NCBI GenBank assembly: GCA_024180945.1
Contig: JAKSGN010000007.1
Coordinates: 4,216,001-4,280,000 of the forward strand
Reading direction: 5' to 3'
Length of the DNA: 64,000 nucleotides
Source of the DNA: Macrophomina tecta
Lineage: Eukaryota > Ascomycota > Dothideomycetes > Botryosphaeriales > Botryosphaeriaceae
The notes beneath the pieces are model-generated. The model made no database searches. It worked only from the letters and a program-made list of their open reading frames with translations, and had not been told where the DNA came from. Position numbers and translations under genes: made by a program. Shown here one piece after another: positions 10,681 through 24,274 of the stretch (position 1 is the stretch's first letter; every line of letters starts with the position of its first letter).

Positions 10681-12687
10681 AAAAAAAATTTACAAGCAGC
10701 GGATTAGGGAAGAAGAAAATTAAGCCACAGGCCTAGCTCTTGTGACGCAGGTGCTCCTCATTTGGGCTCGTCCAACCGATGCGAGGACATGCACACAGTA
10801 AATAGGCCTCGTTCGGAGACGGACGAACGGTCGGGCCCCTCCTCGACACCCACACCCACCCCCCGGCCGTAATCACAAGAAAGCCGGGCTCGTGGTTGGT
10901 AATCGAAGCGAGAGAGCGGCGAGAGAAGAAGGCGACCAGATCTCATCACGAACAGGGTGCGAGAGGGTGGGGTGGAAAAAGGGCGGTTTGCGCCGGCTCT
11001 AATGTACATCGCATCACATTCCCCTCCCCCCTTGTCTACGGGACTGTCTTTGATCGGACGAATTTCCTTGTTCGCATTAAGGTGGGGGCGGAAAGGGAAG
11101 AACACGGACAGGCGACCAGAAAAAAAAAGTTGGTTGTTGCGGATTGTTGCGCGTTCGTTGGGTAGCGTTCCAGTCGAGCCGGTGCGGAAAAAGGAAGCAA
11201 AAACGCATGAAATACAAGGAAGCACAGCTCTGACGTGAAGCTGAGCTGACCTTCGGCGACCAGGGTTAGTGGAGAAAGCAATAGGCTGTCAAGGTGGTTC
11301 TCGGGCGCGGAGTCAGTCATTGCAGCTCTGTTCCTGGTCTTGCTTGGTAATAATCTCTCGATTGACGATGGAAAGGCCATCAGCCATGATGATCGGGGGC
11401 CGCCTGCATTTGTAAAACCTGACTAACTAGATTGTGTATAGATCGCGTTCCGGAATGGCAAAGTTAAGGGTTCGAGAAGTAGGTGAAGGGAGAGAACGAG
11501 GATGATACTAGTAATCATGCAGACGATTGAACGCGGCGGTCAATATGACGAGCGGGCGGCGCATCCGAGGATCATGTGCTGTCCATCTTGGTTGTTCCCT
11601 CCATGAAGTCATATCTGAGGACCCGCCACAGAGCCAAGACTTGACCGCAACCATCTCTCCCATCTTGCCTCCGTAGTGCCATCACAAATCTTTTTTGACC
11701 GCTGGCCGCGGAGCACTCCGGGGAAAGTGAAAGTGGGTTGAGAAGGGAAGGGAATGGAAAAAGCCTGTAACAGTGCATAATCTTACGTGACAAGAATGGC
11801 CTCAAGTCTCCCTGTGAGATTCCAGGCGGATGTCCTTAGCGCATCTTTCCGGTTTCCCTTTGACTGTCATATCACTCCCTTGTCGGCTGTTGGCCCAATC
11901 TCCCAGTTTCTTTTTGCTACCCAGTACGCCTGAGATGCCAGCCTTCGCAAGCCGCGCGTCATCTCCGTAAATAAACCGGCCCGAATCTTGCGAAATAGAA
12001 AGCGGTCGAAGACCGGTTGCAAAAGGGACTGCTGGTGGACAAATTGATTCAAATGAAAACAAATGTAGCATGCAATCGTAACATCGTAACATCTGAGGCA
12101 CATGGACACACGTGTGAATGGCAGGTTGGAAGTGAGGACCCATGAAAAGTTTAAGGGGAACAAAATAGCGAAAAAGAAAAAGAAAACATTAGCCCGGAAG
12201 CGAGGGGAAGAAAGCGATCAAGCGCGGCTGGTCAGAGCGTGATTGCCTCATCCCACCGGCTCATATTCTCAAAAAAGAACAGACCAATTTGCGCCGCTGA
12301 TGTCCCATCTTTGTCGTACTCCCATGATATTTTCATGATCAGATCCCAATTGTGGTATATGTTGGTCGCTGCCTTGCTGAGGGCGCGTACCGTCCTCATT
12401 CCGTAACGCCGGCAAATGCCCGCTGAATATCCGCAGGAGAAAGTGGGTGAAGCCAGAGGTATCGGGGAGTCGTTGACGGATATTATGTTTAACATAAGGG
12501 TAAGATGTCGAAAAGCTGCCGAAAGTGAACTCATTACGAAGCGAAGGGAAAGGTGGTCAGGCGGTCGGCCGTGGAAGCAGCCGGCGCCGCCCGCCAGTGC
12601 GGGACCGTATCAAGGGTGAATGACCAGGAAAAAAAAAAAAAGAAAAAACTTCCTGCTGCGGCGCTCAAGCCAGCTTGATCGTCCAGC
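10681..12687. other. intergenic, no gene recognised
   Basis: Open frames are short, overlap on both strands and lack motifs. It lies downstream of the minus-strand regulator gene ending at 12688; the A-rich run at 12630-12646 just past that stop may sit in or near its 3' untranslated region. Confidence 0.55.
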
Positions 12688-15652
12688 CTAATATCCGGCG
12701 TTCAGGTCAGGGAAATAGCCGCGACTTGTGTCGACTCCTTGGTATCGTCCACACCCACCAACGCTGAATGACGATGGAACGGACGTCTCGAACTCGACCT
12801 TGACCCTCTTCGTAGGATCGTACTCCTGCTTGGTGCCGATCGGGAGACCTGCCTCTGCGATTGGGCTGGGGTAATACTGGTAGCCCTCGTAATGATCGAT
12901 GGCCTTCGTATCCTCGTCCTCAATGACAGCCTGCTCGCCGACTATGCCTTCGACCGGCCCACCGCTCATCGAGCTAGCTGAACTGACAGAATGGCTGCCA
13001 ATGGGGCTAGGGTCCAGTTGGTATTGGCTGCTTCGGTACACGGCCCCGCCCATTCCAGCGCCACTTAGCATCGCAAGGCTGTTGCCCATGCCGCGACCAG
13101 CGCTGCCGGGTGCGCCAGCTCCACCATAAGCCGGGTGCCCCGGGCCACCAGCGCCGCTGCCAGTGCCTCCGCCACGCGAAGAACTGGCGCTGTGTGGGCC
13201 CTCGTGTTGGTAGTGGCTCGGAGATCTCCCACGTACGACCACCGCGGCTGAGACACGCTGAGCGACGCGGACCCAGTCGGGGTGGGGGTCGCTGGGCCGA
13301 CGCACATCAGCGTAGAGCTCGACAATCAGGTGGTAATACTGCTGCTGTGCTCTTCTCTTGCCGTTGTTTGCCGTCGCCGACTTGAACTGGATGCGTTCAA
13401 AGGTGTGTTGATGGCTGGTTGCTGAATGGCCCGCAGGCGAGTATGACTGCTCCGTGTCCTGCTGAAGGGGGAGAAACGGCGGTGCCAGCGTCTGCGCGCT
13501 GTGGGCGAACTGAAGCGGGTACCCATGTGTCTCGGTAGCACCCTTGCCTGGGGGCATCGGCATTAACTTCTCCATCTGGATTTGCAATTGTGGCCCCTTG
13601 TCGCGTTTGGGCGTGTGCTGCACGAGCTCGATTGATTTTCCAGCCGCACCATCCACGGCTGCCGAGAGTGTCACGGCCATCGCCTGGACTTGTTCTGGCC
13701 CGTTCCGGCCGCCGCGGTTGAGGTAGAGGCGACTGTTGGCGATGTGGGGGTTGAGGGTGTACGAGCAATTGACCGAGAAATAGTTCCTGCGATAGCATGT
13801 CCAAGTGCGATCTTGGGAATAGAAGAAGCCTTTTTCGACCTTGCACTCGATGTGCGGTGCGATCGTCTGCCCATCGCTGGTAATCTCGTGGAAATTTTCT
13901 TGGGCAGAGAATGGAGGGGATTCGGGGTGCTGCCGGGCATCTTGCTGGGCAGGATACGAAATCATGTTTGCGCCTGCGCTTCCGTAAGGAAGAGTGCTCG
14001 GGGGGGAGAGGGAAAGGGCTCCACCTGAGGTTAGGACAGTCCTTGGAGTTTCAGGCATGGAGGTATATGGGCGGCCGAGGGACTCAACGTGGCTGCGCGG
14101 TGACAGGGTGTGTCGACCGATGCCTGGTGTTGAAGTTGTATAGTTATCCCTTGCGGTCGCACTGAGCGACGGTGACACGGGATTGCCCATCCCCGGCGAT
14201 CGTGCCGGAGGTAACATGCCGGCTTGCGATGGATCCGTTCTGCGATTCTTCTGTCAGCAGCTGTCACCCGCTCTGATCTGGCGCGGCTACCAGATAAGAG
14301 CGCCACGACGGAAGCGAAACTCAAAACATACATGGACGACATGCGGCGGGACGACATGCCCGGGACGCCGAAAGGTTGCGAGTAGTGCGCGTGGTTGCCG
14401 TAGAGCTGGGGCTGGGAGTATCCGGGAGCCACGCCGACGGGCTGGTGCTGCGAGTAGAGGGCGGAGTGGGAAAAAGAGGAAAAGGCAATGGAGGAGGCGT
14501 TGGAGCGCGGACTGGTGGAGATGGAGCCGGAGCTGGAGTCGGAGATGCCAGATCCTGCGTGCTGAAATCTGTAAGAGTCATTCAGCGTCAGCTATCTTGT
14601 ATGCTACACCCAAACAATAGCGAGTGCTGAGATAAAGTGCGAGAAGGCTGACGATGTGTAACCGTGCAGAGGGTTTGTGGCACCGCGCGGTCGACAATCT
14701 TGACAAGGGAAGATGACACGGCCTAGGGTTGTCGTGTGATCAATGTGACAACCACGCTGCCGGGAGGACAGGACTCCCGATGGCTCGGGTTAGGTGCGTA
14801 CGACGGGAATAGCGGGCAGCATGACGACGTGTTTGCTCGGGCGCCTGAAGATGGTGGCTCGGGGGCGCCTCTGCGCCGGGCAGCAACCTTGGGCAGAGGC
14901 AGCCAGTAGGGGCAGGGCACCTGGGGGCCAAACTGGGGCGCGGGAGGGCGAGCGGGCGTGGGGTGGTGGGCTCCAATGAGGGCGAGGTACTTACTGGGCG
15001 CCATCATGTGCCGTGGCGGCACGGTGTGGTGGCAGGTAACGGGCACCGCTGCTGCCACTTGAAAGTAAGCCGCCCGCTGACTGGCTCAGGGTGCTGTCGC
15101 GCCGAAAAGGAAGCGGGTCCGGCACCCCTCCTCCTCCTCCTCCTTCGCCTCCTGCATAGGTATGATGTGCATGAGAGCCAATGCCGTCGAAGCATTCCTG
15201 CTCCGACGACAGCGGCGAATACTGCTGCGGCCCCGGGAGGGGATGAATGGTCACTGCTGATGCTGTCCGTCAGCCAATCGATCCCGACACGCAGCCCTCG
15301 CACGCCCTCGAGCGAGACGTGGGACGAAAACGACCGCATCTGATCTGAGGCAGCGTGCTGGCCAGCCTGCGGTTACACAGAGCTCCGCCTAGTCGGGTGC
15401 CAAAAGCTTGTGGGCGAGCGGACGGCGAGCAGCCCAGCAGCCTGAGACCATAAATACGACACCAATGGCGCCGAGGCCGTCGCCAGCTGCTGGGAGCTGC
15501 TGTTGCCGTTGCTGGTGTTGGTGCGGGTGCTGCTGCTCTGGGCTCGCCGGGTGGGCGCAACGCGGGGCCACCGCGCCGCGTGGGACGGGAGTGGCCAGGT
15601 ACGAGGACGGAGCGGAGGGAAGAATAAGCTTGCCGGACTGACCTTGATTCAT
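12688..15652 (-). CDS. vib-1/xprG-like: NDT80/PhoG-family transcription factor, VIB-1/XprG type
   Basis: Nuclear regulator with an Ig-fold NDT80 DNA-binding domain; in Neurospora and Aspergillus this subfamily controls heterokaryon incompatibility, secreted proteases and starvation responses. Exons (minus) 15652-15643, 15262-14995, 14568-14332 and 14239-12688 give 688 residues. The NDT80 domain spans about 289-515 (HIECKVEKGFFYSQDRTWTC, YRRNYFSVNCSY, FKSATANNGKRRAQQQYYHL, ending RGRSPSHYQ). Disordered Ser/Gly/Pro-rich segments flank it. The N-terminal pieces (TIHPLPGPQQYSPLSSEQE, FQHAGSGISDSSSGSIS) join in phase through canonical GTAAGT and GTATGT donors. The first coding exon is a guess: ATG AAT CAA G before a GTCAGT donor. 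A second ATG lies 18 bp upstream in the same frame, and an in-frame Gln-rich stretch lies further up. The 372-bp and 426-bp introns are long for this window. The neighbouring HET relic at 51 kb belongs to a gene class VIB-1 is known to act on. Confidence 0.88.
15120..15150. repeat. CCT/AGG triplet repeat coding for glycine
   Basis: On the minus strand this is a run of GGA/GGN codons inside exon 2 of the VIB-1-like gene (reads as GGEGGGGGG). Length variation here would change only the glycine linker. Confidence 0.7.
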
Positions 15653-18430
15653 GATTCTAGCGGCGCACATGTAGATTGCGCGCGCCTCCGAGAATTCCCT
15701 GTTGCGCGTCGAGCAGGGCCCGCTGTCCGGCTGCTGTTGTTGCTGCTTCTGCTGTTGGTTCTGGTGCTCGAGCTGGAGCTGATGCTGATGCTCCACGGCG
15801 TGTCGCGGCGGTGCCTGGCGTCGGCAGGTGTCGCGCACTGCTTGTGCGTGCTGCTGGCGGTTGCTACTGCTGCTGCTGTGACAGAGCGTGGCCCAAGCTT
15901 GGTTGGTTGGTCGAGAGGCTGCTTGCCCTGGCAATTGGACTGGCTCGACAGCGTACGGAGGGCGCGAGGATGCTGCCCTGACTGTGCGGGCACGTCGCTG
16001 CCACGTTAGGCAGGAACAGAGCGGGCGTACTGCGCAATCCGGGGCGCTTGAGCCGGCGACGCTCGATCCGGGATTCGCTCCTAGCGGCCGCTGCTGCGAA
16101 CTTGATTTTGGCGTGGCTTCTTTTCTCTTTCTCTTCCGTCGTCAAACCGCGCTTCACGATGTTTCTTTTCTCACAGGAGCAGCGGGCGCGCGCGACAGAA
16201 ATGCGCGCAATGCGGTGAGGCAATCCAGGCGAAACAGGTCTCGACGAGATCCAGCGTGAGGCAAGGGCCGTGGCAGGCTTGCTTTTTGCGTTGCTTTTTT
16301 CGGGTCTTCCGAGCCGGCGTCTATCTCCTGCAGAAATAACAGGTCGTCGTCGACCTCCCCTGCTCGACTGCACCGGCGGTGAGATCTGATCTGCCCGTTG
16401 CGCGTTAGCCCAGCCTGTGCCCGCTCGAGGCTCAACGTACCGGGTTTCTCTCGCTGCAGCCAAAATTGAGTGGCGTCGAGCGGCAGGCCTGGCTGGCTCG
16501 ACTGGTCGTCTGCTGCTGCTCAGTGATCTGCGTGACCCGCTCATGACGGCGTACGGGGCAGCGCCCTGCCGTCGCCTGCCATTGGGGCTGTCTGCTTACT
16601 CACCTGGGGTCTGCACGGTGGCCTGAGGGTCAAGGGCGTGCGGGCGGACGCCGCAAGAGCGTTTGAGGCGGCGTTGATATAGTGTTGCTGGGAGACTGAG
16701 GCGCTTGTGCAACTCGCGCCGGCCTGGGTCGGTCCCCCGACGTTGAGAGAGCAGAGACAAAGAGAGAAGAGAAGGGGCAAGCGCGAGAGGGCTCGGGCGG
16801 CTGGAGAGGATGCGGCGGGATAGGGCTTGGTCACGGCGCGGGCGTGGGAGGGGTCTGATGGGGGATCGGACAATTTTGAGTCTACAACGGGTGGTGAAGG
16901 AAAAGTACAGATCCAGGACGGGGTGTGGAGATGGATACAGAGTAGGGCTAGCTGGGATGGGATCGGCCGTTTGGCCAAAAGCAGAAAATATGTATCCAGG
17001 CAGCGTTGATGATGGATCAGATTCAGCCCCAAGACGACCGTATTGCCCAGGCTCAGACCATTTCTATTCTCTAGCACCACCACGGTAGCATTGGCAAGCT
17101 GCAGCAGCGGATGTGGCCCCAAACGGTCTATCTATGTCTCCGAAGCCAGGGAGGAATGATTTGCCCCAGGGCCAAGGCACCGAGCTCTGGGAAGTGTCTC
17201 TTGCTCACGCAAGTTTGCATTCCTTGCGCCGCCAGCGCCAGCCGACCCACCTGATCGCCCCGGCGCAATTCAAATCTCTCCATGCAGCGACGCAGGAACG
17301 TCGACTCAGCTGGTCGAATCCTCTGGCTCGCCGGCCTGTGGCCTGCCGGCCCTGTTTCAAGTCGATAATCCTAACAATAACCCCATGCAGCGCACGGGGC
17401 GCGGCGAAGCTGCAGGTCATCCTGGCCGGCGTGATCCACGCAGGGAAAGTATTGGCTGCGCATGAAAGCAGCGAGCATTGTCAGCACTGTATCGGTGACC
17501 AGCCAAGACTGGCCGGGCGAGTCGCACAGCGCGTCCTTGCGGGCCGGCAGCCGCGCGCTGGAGGCCGCTGCTGCGAGTCACGTCGGGCTGGCAGGCGGCC
17601 GGGAGGCTGGCGGGCAGATTGGCGACGACCGTTACCTGTCACAAAGCCTATAGCAGCGCGCGCGAAGGCGGAGGCAAAGCAGCACACGCAGGCGCCACCG
17701 CATTTTCCCGTTCGGGGCCCGAGGAATGCGACCCAGCGCTAGTAAGCCTTCTGCTGCGATTCCTGCGGCCAGGGCTGGCCCAGATCTGGCGGGCAGTTGG
17801 GGCAATTCTCCGGCGCGGCTGAGCAGGGCTCGCCGTCATGATCGGCCGCAGGGCGTTGAGCAGGCGTGAGATGGAGGCCGGGGCTGGCACGGGACTGGGC
17901 TGGCGCATTCGCATTCGCAGCGGAGGCGGCGGCGGCGGCGGCGGCGCCGGCAGGCCGGCAGGCGGGCAACAGAAGTGCAGGCAGACAAGCCAGCAGGCAG
18001 ACAGGACCGGACCGTAACAGGACAGGCACCTTCTCTCTCCTCCTCGCGGCCCTCAGCCCTGGGAGCCCACCGCCACCTCCTGAGGGGCTGCTGACGGCGC
18101 AGGACCGGCCGAGGTCTCGCGCGACGGGCGGGTGCTGGGCTCTGGGGGGGTGTGAGTGAGCGAGCGAGCGCTCGGCGGGCGGGCGTCCGATGTGATGAGG
18201 GGGGGTCGGGCGGGCAGGGGAGCAGCTGGATCGGCCGGCCCTGGAGCCAGGATAGCTGCGGGTAGGGAGTCGTCGTGACGTGCAGATAGACGCATGAGGG
18301 CGGCGCGAGTAGCGAGCCGCTAGCCGGCGGCAGAGCGGCGCCCCGCTGGCAGGCAGAGCCAGTAAGGTCGGGCGAGGTAAGGCCGGCGGGCGCGGGCGGT
18401 CGGCGGCCGCAGCATCCAACTACTTACCGC
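15653..18430 (-). other. probable 5' leader and promoter region of the vib-1-like gene
   Basis: The minus strand has a C/T-rich stretch near 16800-16730 (ccttctcttctctctttgtc), the kind of sequence found at fungal transcription starts, about 1.1 kb before the coding start. Within 15653-15934 a minus-strand frame is open, in phase with the start codon, and encodes a Gln-rich segment (QNQQQKQQQQQ); it could be extra coding sequence or leader. Further up, GC-rich low-complexity DNA includes a GGC repeat at 17921-17949. Confidence 0.35.
17921..17949 (+). repeat. (GGC)n repeat
   Basis: About nine GGC triplets with minor interruptions in GC-rich non-coding DNA. Confidence 0.85.
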
Positions 18431-21400
18431 CCGCTACCGCCTGCCCTGCCCGTGAAGACGACCCCTTCCTTCCTTCGCTGCTCTTTGTCTGCCCGCACCG
18501 CAGCCTGCAGCCCGTCCAGCCTCGCCCTCCAACCACCGGCCCCGAAGCCACGCGGCCTTCATTCCTGCCAGCCTGCAGCCCCTACCAGCGACCACCGCCC
18601 GGCCCGCTGGGTCGCCGCTGCATGTGGTTCCGCACGTTGCCCGCCGCAAATGGAAGCCGCGCTCATTCCTTACCTCGCGCCGAAGCCAATGCGCGATGTC
18701 TCTCTGCCTCCAGCTGTCCCTTTCCTCCCGACGCGCCCGCCCAACTACGGTCATCTGACGCGCCTGCCAGCGCTCCCGACGCCGCCAGCCGGGCTCCGCC
18801 ATGTGCCTGGCTCCTCCTGCTGCCATGAGCCTGCCCGCGCCGTGGATCACCGCGCGGTTACGCGCAGCCCGCAAAGGAGGCAGCGCCTGCAGCGGGTGGC
18901 TCACCTGCCCGCTCCGAATCCAAGCGTTTTCCGTGGTGCTGACCCGTTAAGGTTCCTTAAGACGCAGGGAAGACGGAGCCAGCGCGATACGAACTGCAGC
19001 CTTCCGCAGAGCCCGCAGCGTGCACGGGGCCTGTTGGCCAGCAAGGCCGCAACAATTCTTGGACCTCCACGGCCACATGATTGCCCTTCCGACCTCCAAA
19101 TGGCCCATTGCTGCGGTTTCAGGCGTCGCCGACCATCGGACCACTCACGGTTGCCACTAACGGGCCTGGATCGCCCTCAATTCTCCGATTAGTGACCTCA
19201 GCGTCGCACAGCGCCATTCGCCCGATCTGCGCCCATTGGACCTGCCGCTCGAAGGCTGACGTGATGGGGGGGTTGCCTCGAAAAACGTTGTCCCAGCGGT
19301 CCGGGCCGGCTCTCAGAGGCCAAAGACAAGTGTCAGCCGCTTGACCGTGTTGAGAGACGCATTCTTCTGAAGGATGCCTCGATCGGGGCCCAGCCTCGAC
19401 CGAGCGACTCCCGATAGGCGCTATTTGTCTCGGAGCTCCCGATACCCCGCTGGAGATTGACGGCCGTCGATCAACGCACGTCATAAACTCGCAGCCCGAG
19501 CTGCTTTGGTTGGCCGTTGGCCAGCGCTGGTAGGCTTCCGCTGGCCCAGGCATTCCATCGCGCTGCATGACCGCCTGACTCCAGCCTCCGCTGAGCATGT
19601 CATGGTCCTCCGCATGAAGCGAGGTGTGGACAAACGCCCTTTTCAGGATTTGGAATTGCCCAGAGGTAGCAACCTGCTTGGGAAGCTGCGCGGCTAATGG
19701 CTGCCTCTTAAGGCAAAGGAGTGTTGCAGTGACATGATCTTCCAGCTCCAAGGCCCTGAGCGTGCGCGATACCGCACGCACAGCCGACCATCTGAAACAG
19801 CCGGCTCGCAAATTGTTCCGACAGGCCGTTGAGCTTACTAGCTACAAAATTGCGGCACTAGGCCGAGGCTTGCTGCATCTAGTTCCAACAGTACTCGCAC
19901 AGAGGATACCGGTGCGACAGCAGGAGCTAATTCCACATGTCAACCATCCAAGGTTCTGCTGCAGGCCAGGGCAGCGGTCCTGTTGCCTGGCGTACGAGAG
20001 CCCTCCCGTCGGCTATGTTGCTTTCCCGGTTTCGACTGTCTCGTGAGATGATGCAGGAAACAGCGCTTTGTGTCCCTTTCAAGAACTTTGAGAGATCTCG
20101 CGCCACTCGATTCCAAATGCGCGGTCAGCGGGAAAGGGGCCAGCGGGACGAACTCCTTGAATGAGCATTCAATAATAGCTCTTCTCGAAGAATTGGGTAT
20201 CGCCCGTGAAGCTCGCGCTAGGTGTGGCTTTCCCCACACCGGGACGTCGGTAGCGAGACGAAGGGAGTGGTACAGTTGGTATCATATCGTCCGGTTGCAG
20301 GCCTCCGACGGGCGGAGCAGCAACAGTGCTCCACGCGTTACTCAGCTTCTTTCCAGACGGTTTCCAGGCTCGATCTAACTCTAGTCTACCACCCGGCCCA
20401 CACCCTATAGTAGTAAACAGTCCGTTGCCCGCCACAGCCACATTGTAGGAGGGCCATTTATATCCTCAAAGCCCACGCCAGCGGCTGCTGGCCGCATCGG
20501 TTCTGAAAACGTCGATCCTCACCACTACACGACAGGTGAGGCTTTAACCGAACCCTGGAGCTAAGTGACGCCTAATATAGGCCACGGCGGCACCGAAAGG
20601 GCCGTCCATCCTTAGCGTCCAGCCATCGACGACATGCCTCGGGCTTACCAACATGTCCATGGCTGCAGCGATGTTCACTTGCTGCATGCGAGTCACAATT
20701 CTTCAAGGCTTATTTTCCTCATCTCCGAAACGGTGTCCTTGCGTAGGCATACCAGACGAAGCACAACGCCACAATTTGCTTCGTCGACGAAGCTAGCAAA
20801 AGCTCGAGCAAGCTCAGGGCACGCACGGCCTGCATCACCTGATCCCGTGTCGCCAGTTCAATTATTCGCATCAGCGTTAGCTTGACGAACGCGTGGTCCG
20901 TGCCAGCAACCAACGCTTCACGGGGAAGCACGAACCCGTTGCAACCTTTGCTTCCCGCTCTCTGATTGCATTCAGCCTGGTTGCCGCTGCTGTACAGCCC
21001 TATCTCCAATTCCAAGCCTGGACAAAGCAAGCTGTGACCGTGGTATGCTCTTCCTCGCCAGCGCTCTCTTCTACCAAGCCACCACTTCGTCACTCACAAA
21101 CGGAAGCTTGATCCAACAAGAGCAGAAATTTGTTTGGCATGCATCGCGTTTGGCCCCTTCCCAGTCCCATGGGTATCTGCAGCTTCTAAATGTACACAAA
21201 TGAGACCGAAGAGCGACGGAGATCGGGTTGCCTGACGGCTTTGCTGCGCCTGCGCTCCATTTTGTTCGCCTCTCTAGGCCCTCAGCATGTGCGGAGGTGT
21301 TGGCTGACCAGGGCAGGTGATCTCTTGCTCTCTTGGGAAAGCGTTCTATAATTCCCTCATTATCCTGATATATAGATGTGGGGACGGCAGGCCAAGCTGC

Positions 21401-24274
21401 CACTGCATGCTTACCTTTTTGGAATTCCAAGCCAACAGGCTTCTGTTGTAAGTGGCGAAGTAAGTGCGTGAACAACCACTATTTTTGGGGGCGATTAGCG
21501 TCCGTCAAGAGGAATACCTTGTCTGCAAAATATTAGTGGCGTCATGGAATCTTGCATGCTACAGTGTGGTTGATACCTGGGATCTGGAACGGGAGGCCGA
21601 AGAACTTGGCTGCGCTTGACAGGACCTTTGGCAACCAAGCGCGCGTGTGGCGCTGCGTTGTTTTCTAACGACTGTGGCCGTCTCGCACGCATTCACCCCT
21701 TTCAACAAGGTGCACGGCTGGACCACTGTGGTTTACCCAGTCGGGCGCGCGTTCCTGTCTGTACTCGCGCGCTCCTTGCCCTATATCGTAGTGCGCTCAA
21801 GGATTGGATGGTTACGGGAAATATGTCTCTTGGTTAATGCTTAGCGGCACAAGTAAACTTCTCCACTCCTACTTACTAGGATTTCACGCTGGGTCGAAGG
21901 ATTTCGAGCGTTTTCTTCCTTTGTTTCCGTTTCTCATCTGCAGAAATCAGCCCATTTTGAATTTTCGAGCACCATGGCTTGAGCCGCGCTTCTGGCCGGC
22001 TTCCCATCCCCACTCCGTTGAAGTGCGTCTGCCGCGGCTTGTAATTTCAAAAGACGTGATGCTTTTGCCATGCAATTGCTCCTTTCGTGCCCCTTTGCAG
22101 GAAAAAGTGTCAGCCACTACCCATGTCCTCATAGAAGCCACACCCCATTTTGATCCTTCCCCAACCCTTCCTGGTCTCCTGTGGTCCGAGCGTGTATGAG
22201 CATTTCCATGGAACGGTCACCATGCGAAGGGGTCTTTCAGCATGGGATAAGCGTGCGGCTGTTGCCACTGTCTGGTGGTGAGGGTTTGTAAGACGTCATG
22301 GCTGCCCCTGCAATAGGGCTTGCTGCGGTGGATTGGTGGCACTGTGGTGGGTCTGCTGCCCCGTCCTCTGTGCCTTCTGAACATTTTAGGCGTTCTGCTA
22401 ATCTGGTATCGTGTCGCTCTGCCGTCTTTGGGCTATCCATAGATCGCATTTGCTCCTGTTTGGTGCTTGGGGCCATCAGTGTCTCGAAAGATATGGGCTG
22501 AGAAGGCGCGTATCCGTGAATCATGCAGGGTGGGAAAGGTTCCATCCTCTTCGGTTATGGGGACAACGAATGAAGACGTATACAGCTATGTACTCTTTCA
22601 GTTCAGGCGCAACCTCTCTGCGGCGGAGGACTAGAACCCCGGACTCTCAGTCTTCAGCGACAGATGCACACGTAGGGAGTCGAAGAAGCAGTCGTCCAGA
22701 TGCAACTGCTCCTGAATGCTCATTTCCGTCGTATACAGATGACGACTTCACTTCTTACATTGGTATCGGAATGCTTTTTCTATTGCTAAGACTCATAGTT
22801 GAAAACACAAACATTCGGTAGGTTGAGAGAAGGTCTGGACGCGACGTAGATGGATGGTGATGGCTCCGTCTCGAGGACTGGAGACGAATCGCCATGCGTG
22901 TGGCCGCCCCCCCCCCCAAATGGTTGTGAGTCCAGAAAGTTGAAATGAATGAGCTGAGCTATCTGCCTGATCCAACACTTCTCTCGGAAGACATAGAGAG
23001 TGTAGCTTTGTTTAAGGTAAATGCGCTGGGTCACCTTGCCTCCTTAGGAGCCTTTTCTCTTCATAAAATGATCACAACATGCAGACCATTCTACTTGCCG
23101 ACACAGAGCGCACAGACTTCGCGTCGCGTCCAAGGTCGTGTACCTGTCATCCGCGCCATCTTATCTCTGTCCCCGCAAGCATTCCACCGCGCTCATATTT
23201 CCACCTTCACATCCGCCTATTCTTCTCAAAAGCTCAATAAGTGCTGAATATTCCTTCTTGGCTACTCATACCCCCTCAGATCCGTTTTATAAAATATTTT
23301 ATATCAAGTTATGCTAACCACATCACAGACTTCATCCCTTAGTGGTCTCCTGGACCAACACCGGACCTACTAGCGAGACAAAACGACGCATGCCATCGTT
23401 GCCAGATACTTTTGGGACTCAATGAATTGCAATAATGATGTTTCTCATGCCGCCGTACGCGGTTGGGCCCAGCATCAGACGAAATGCGCGATGCTTGACA
23501 AAAAAAAAAAAAAAAAGCCAGCCGCTCGGTATGCTGATACTGTTGCAATCAACACATAACAAACATTCAGTGTGCTGCGTGGAGTGAGAGTGCCAGAAGC
23601 GCTGCCACTACCACGCTGGATCTGATGTTGTCCGAAGAACGTTGGTGGGAGCGTACGATCACTGGGCTTAAATATACGCCTGACGGCCAAGCATGCACGC
23701 CTCGCACTGGGCGGTCTGCTGTAAACATGTGCACGGGTTGCGTTGGGCCGGAGCAAGGCGGTGACCGTGTGAGCCAGGAAAGAAGCGTGTGGCACATGGG
23801 AGTCGGTACTTATTGATTCTATATTTTACTCGTGGCTTCCGCCTGGGAGTGCTCTCGTGCTGAACTTACCGGAGTTGTTTTCTCTCTTTCTTTTTCTTTT
23901 TTTTTTTCACTAGAGCAGGCTGGAGGTAAGTACGTGTCGAAAAGTGGTTGCTATAATTTATTGTCAACACATTTTGAACTGTACAGAATCGTCGGGGCAA
24001 AACACTTGATGGCCACAATATTTTTTCTAGGGTTGGATTGAAAATTCCTTAGACAGTACCTACCCAAGCCAGTGCTGGTCATTTCTCCAGTTTTTGGCAG
24101 CTGATGTGATTCTGTCAACCCCTGTAGCAGTCCGCTATCACAAAAGTCGCTTCGGTCCAAGAATCGCCATGCCAGATTGTCCATAGCCCGGTTCATGTAT
24201 CACGCATAGCCCTTTTTCCTTTTTTCTATCCCATCGTCGTGCGCATTTTCCCTATCCAAGCGACTCAGCTGAAA
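18431..24274. other. long intergenic stretch, no gene recognised
   Basis: Frames of up to 246 codons occur in the GC-rich first kilobase but they overlap on both strands and lack motifs. From about 19.5 kb composition becomes balanced and the longest frames are around 130 codons. There is an A17 tract at 23500-23516 and a C11 run near 22907-22917. I found no transposon ends, no recognisable reverse-transcriptase or transposase motif and no RNA gene. Confidence 0.55.
23500..23516 (+). repeat. poly-A tract (17 A)
   Basis: Uninterrupted A run in intergenic DNA. Confidence 0.85.

Noticed and set aside
18452..19192. 246-codon plus-strand frame and its minus-strand counterparts
   Set aside because: Pro/Arg/Ala-rich low complexity in GC-rich DNA, no intron-exon logic, no family motif.
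22629..22639. tRNA T-arm-like GGTTCTAGTCC on the minus strand
   Set aside because: No matching A box, acceptor stem or anticodon arm; the T stem has a mismatch.
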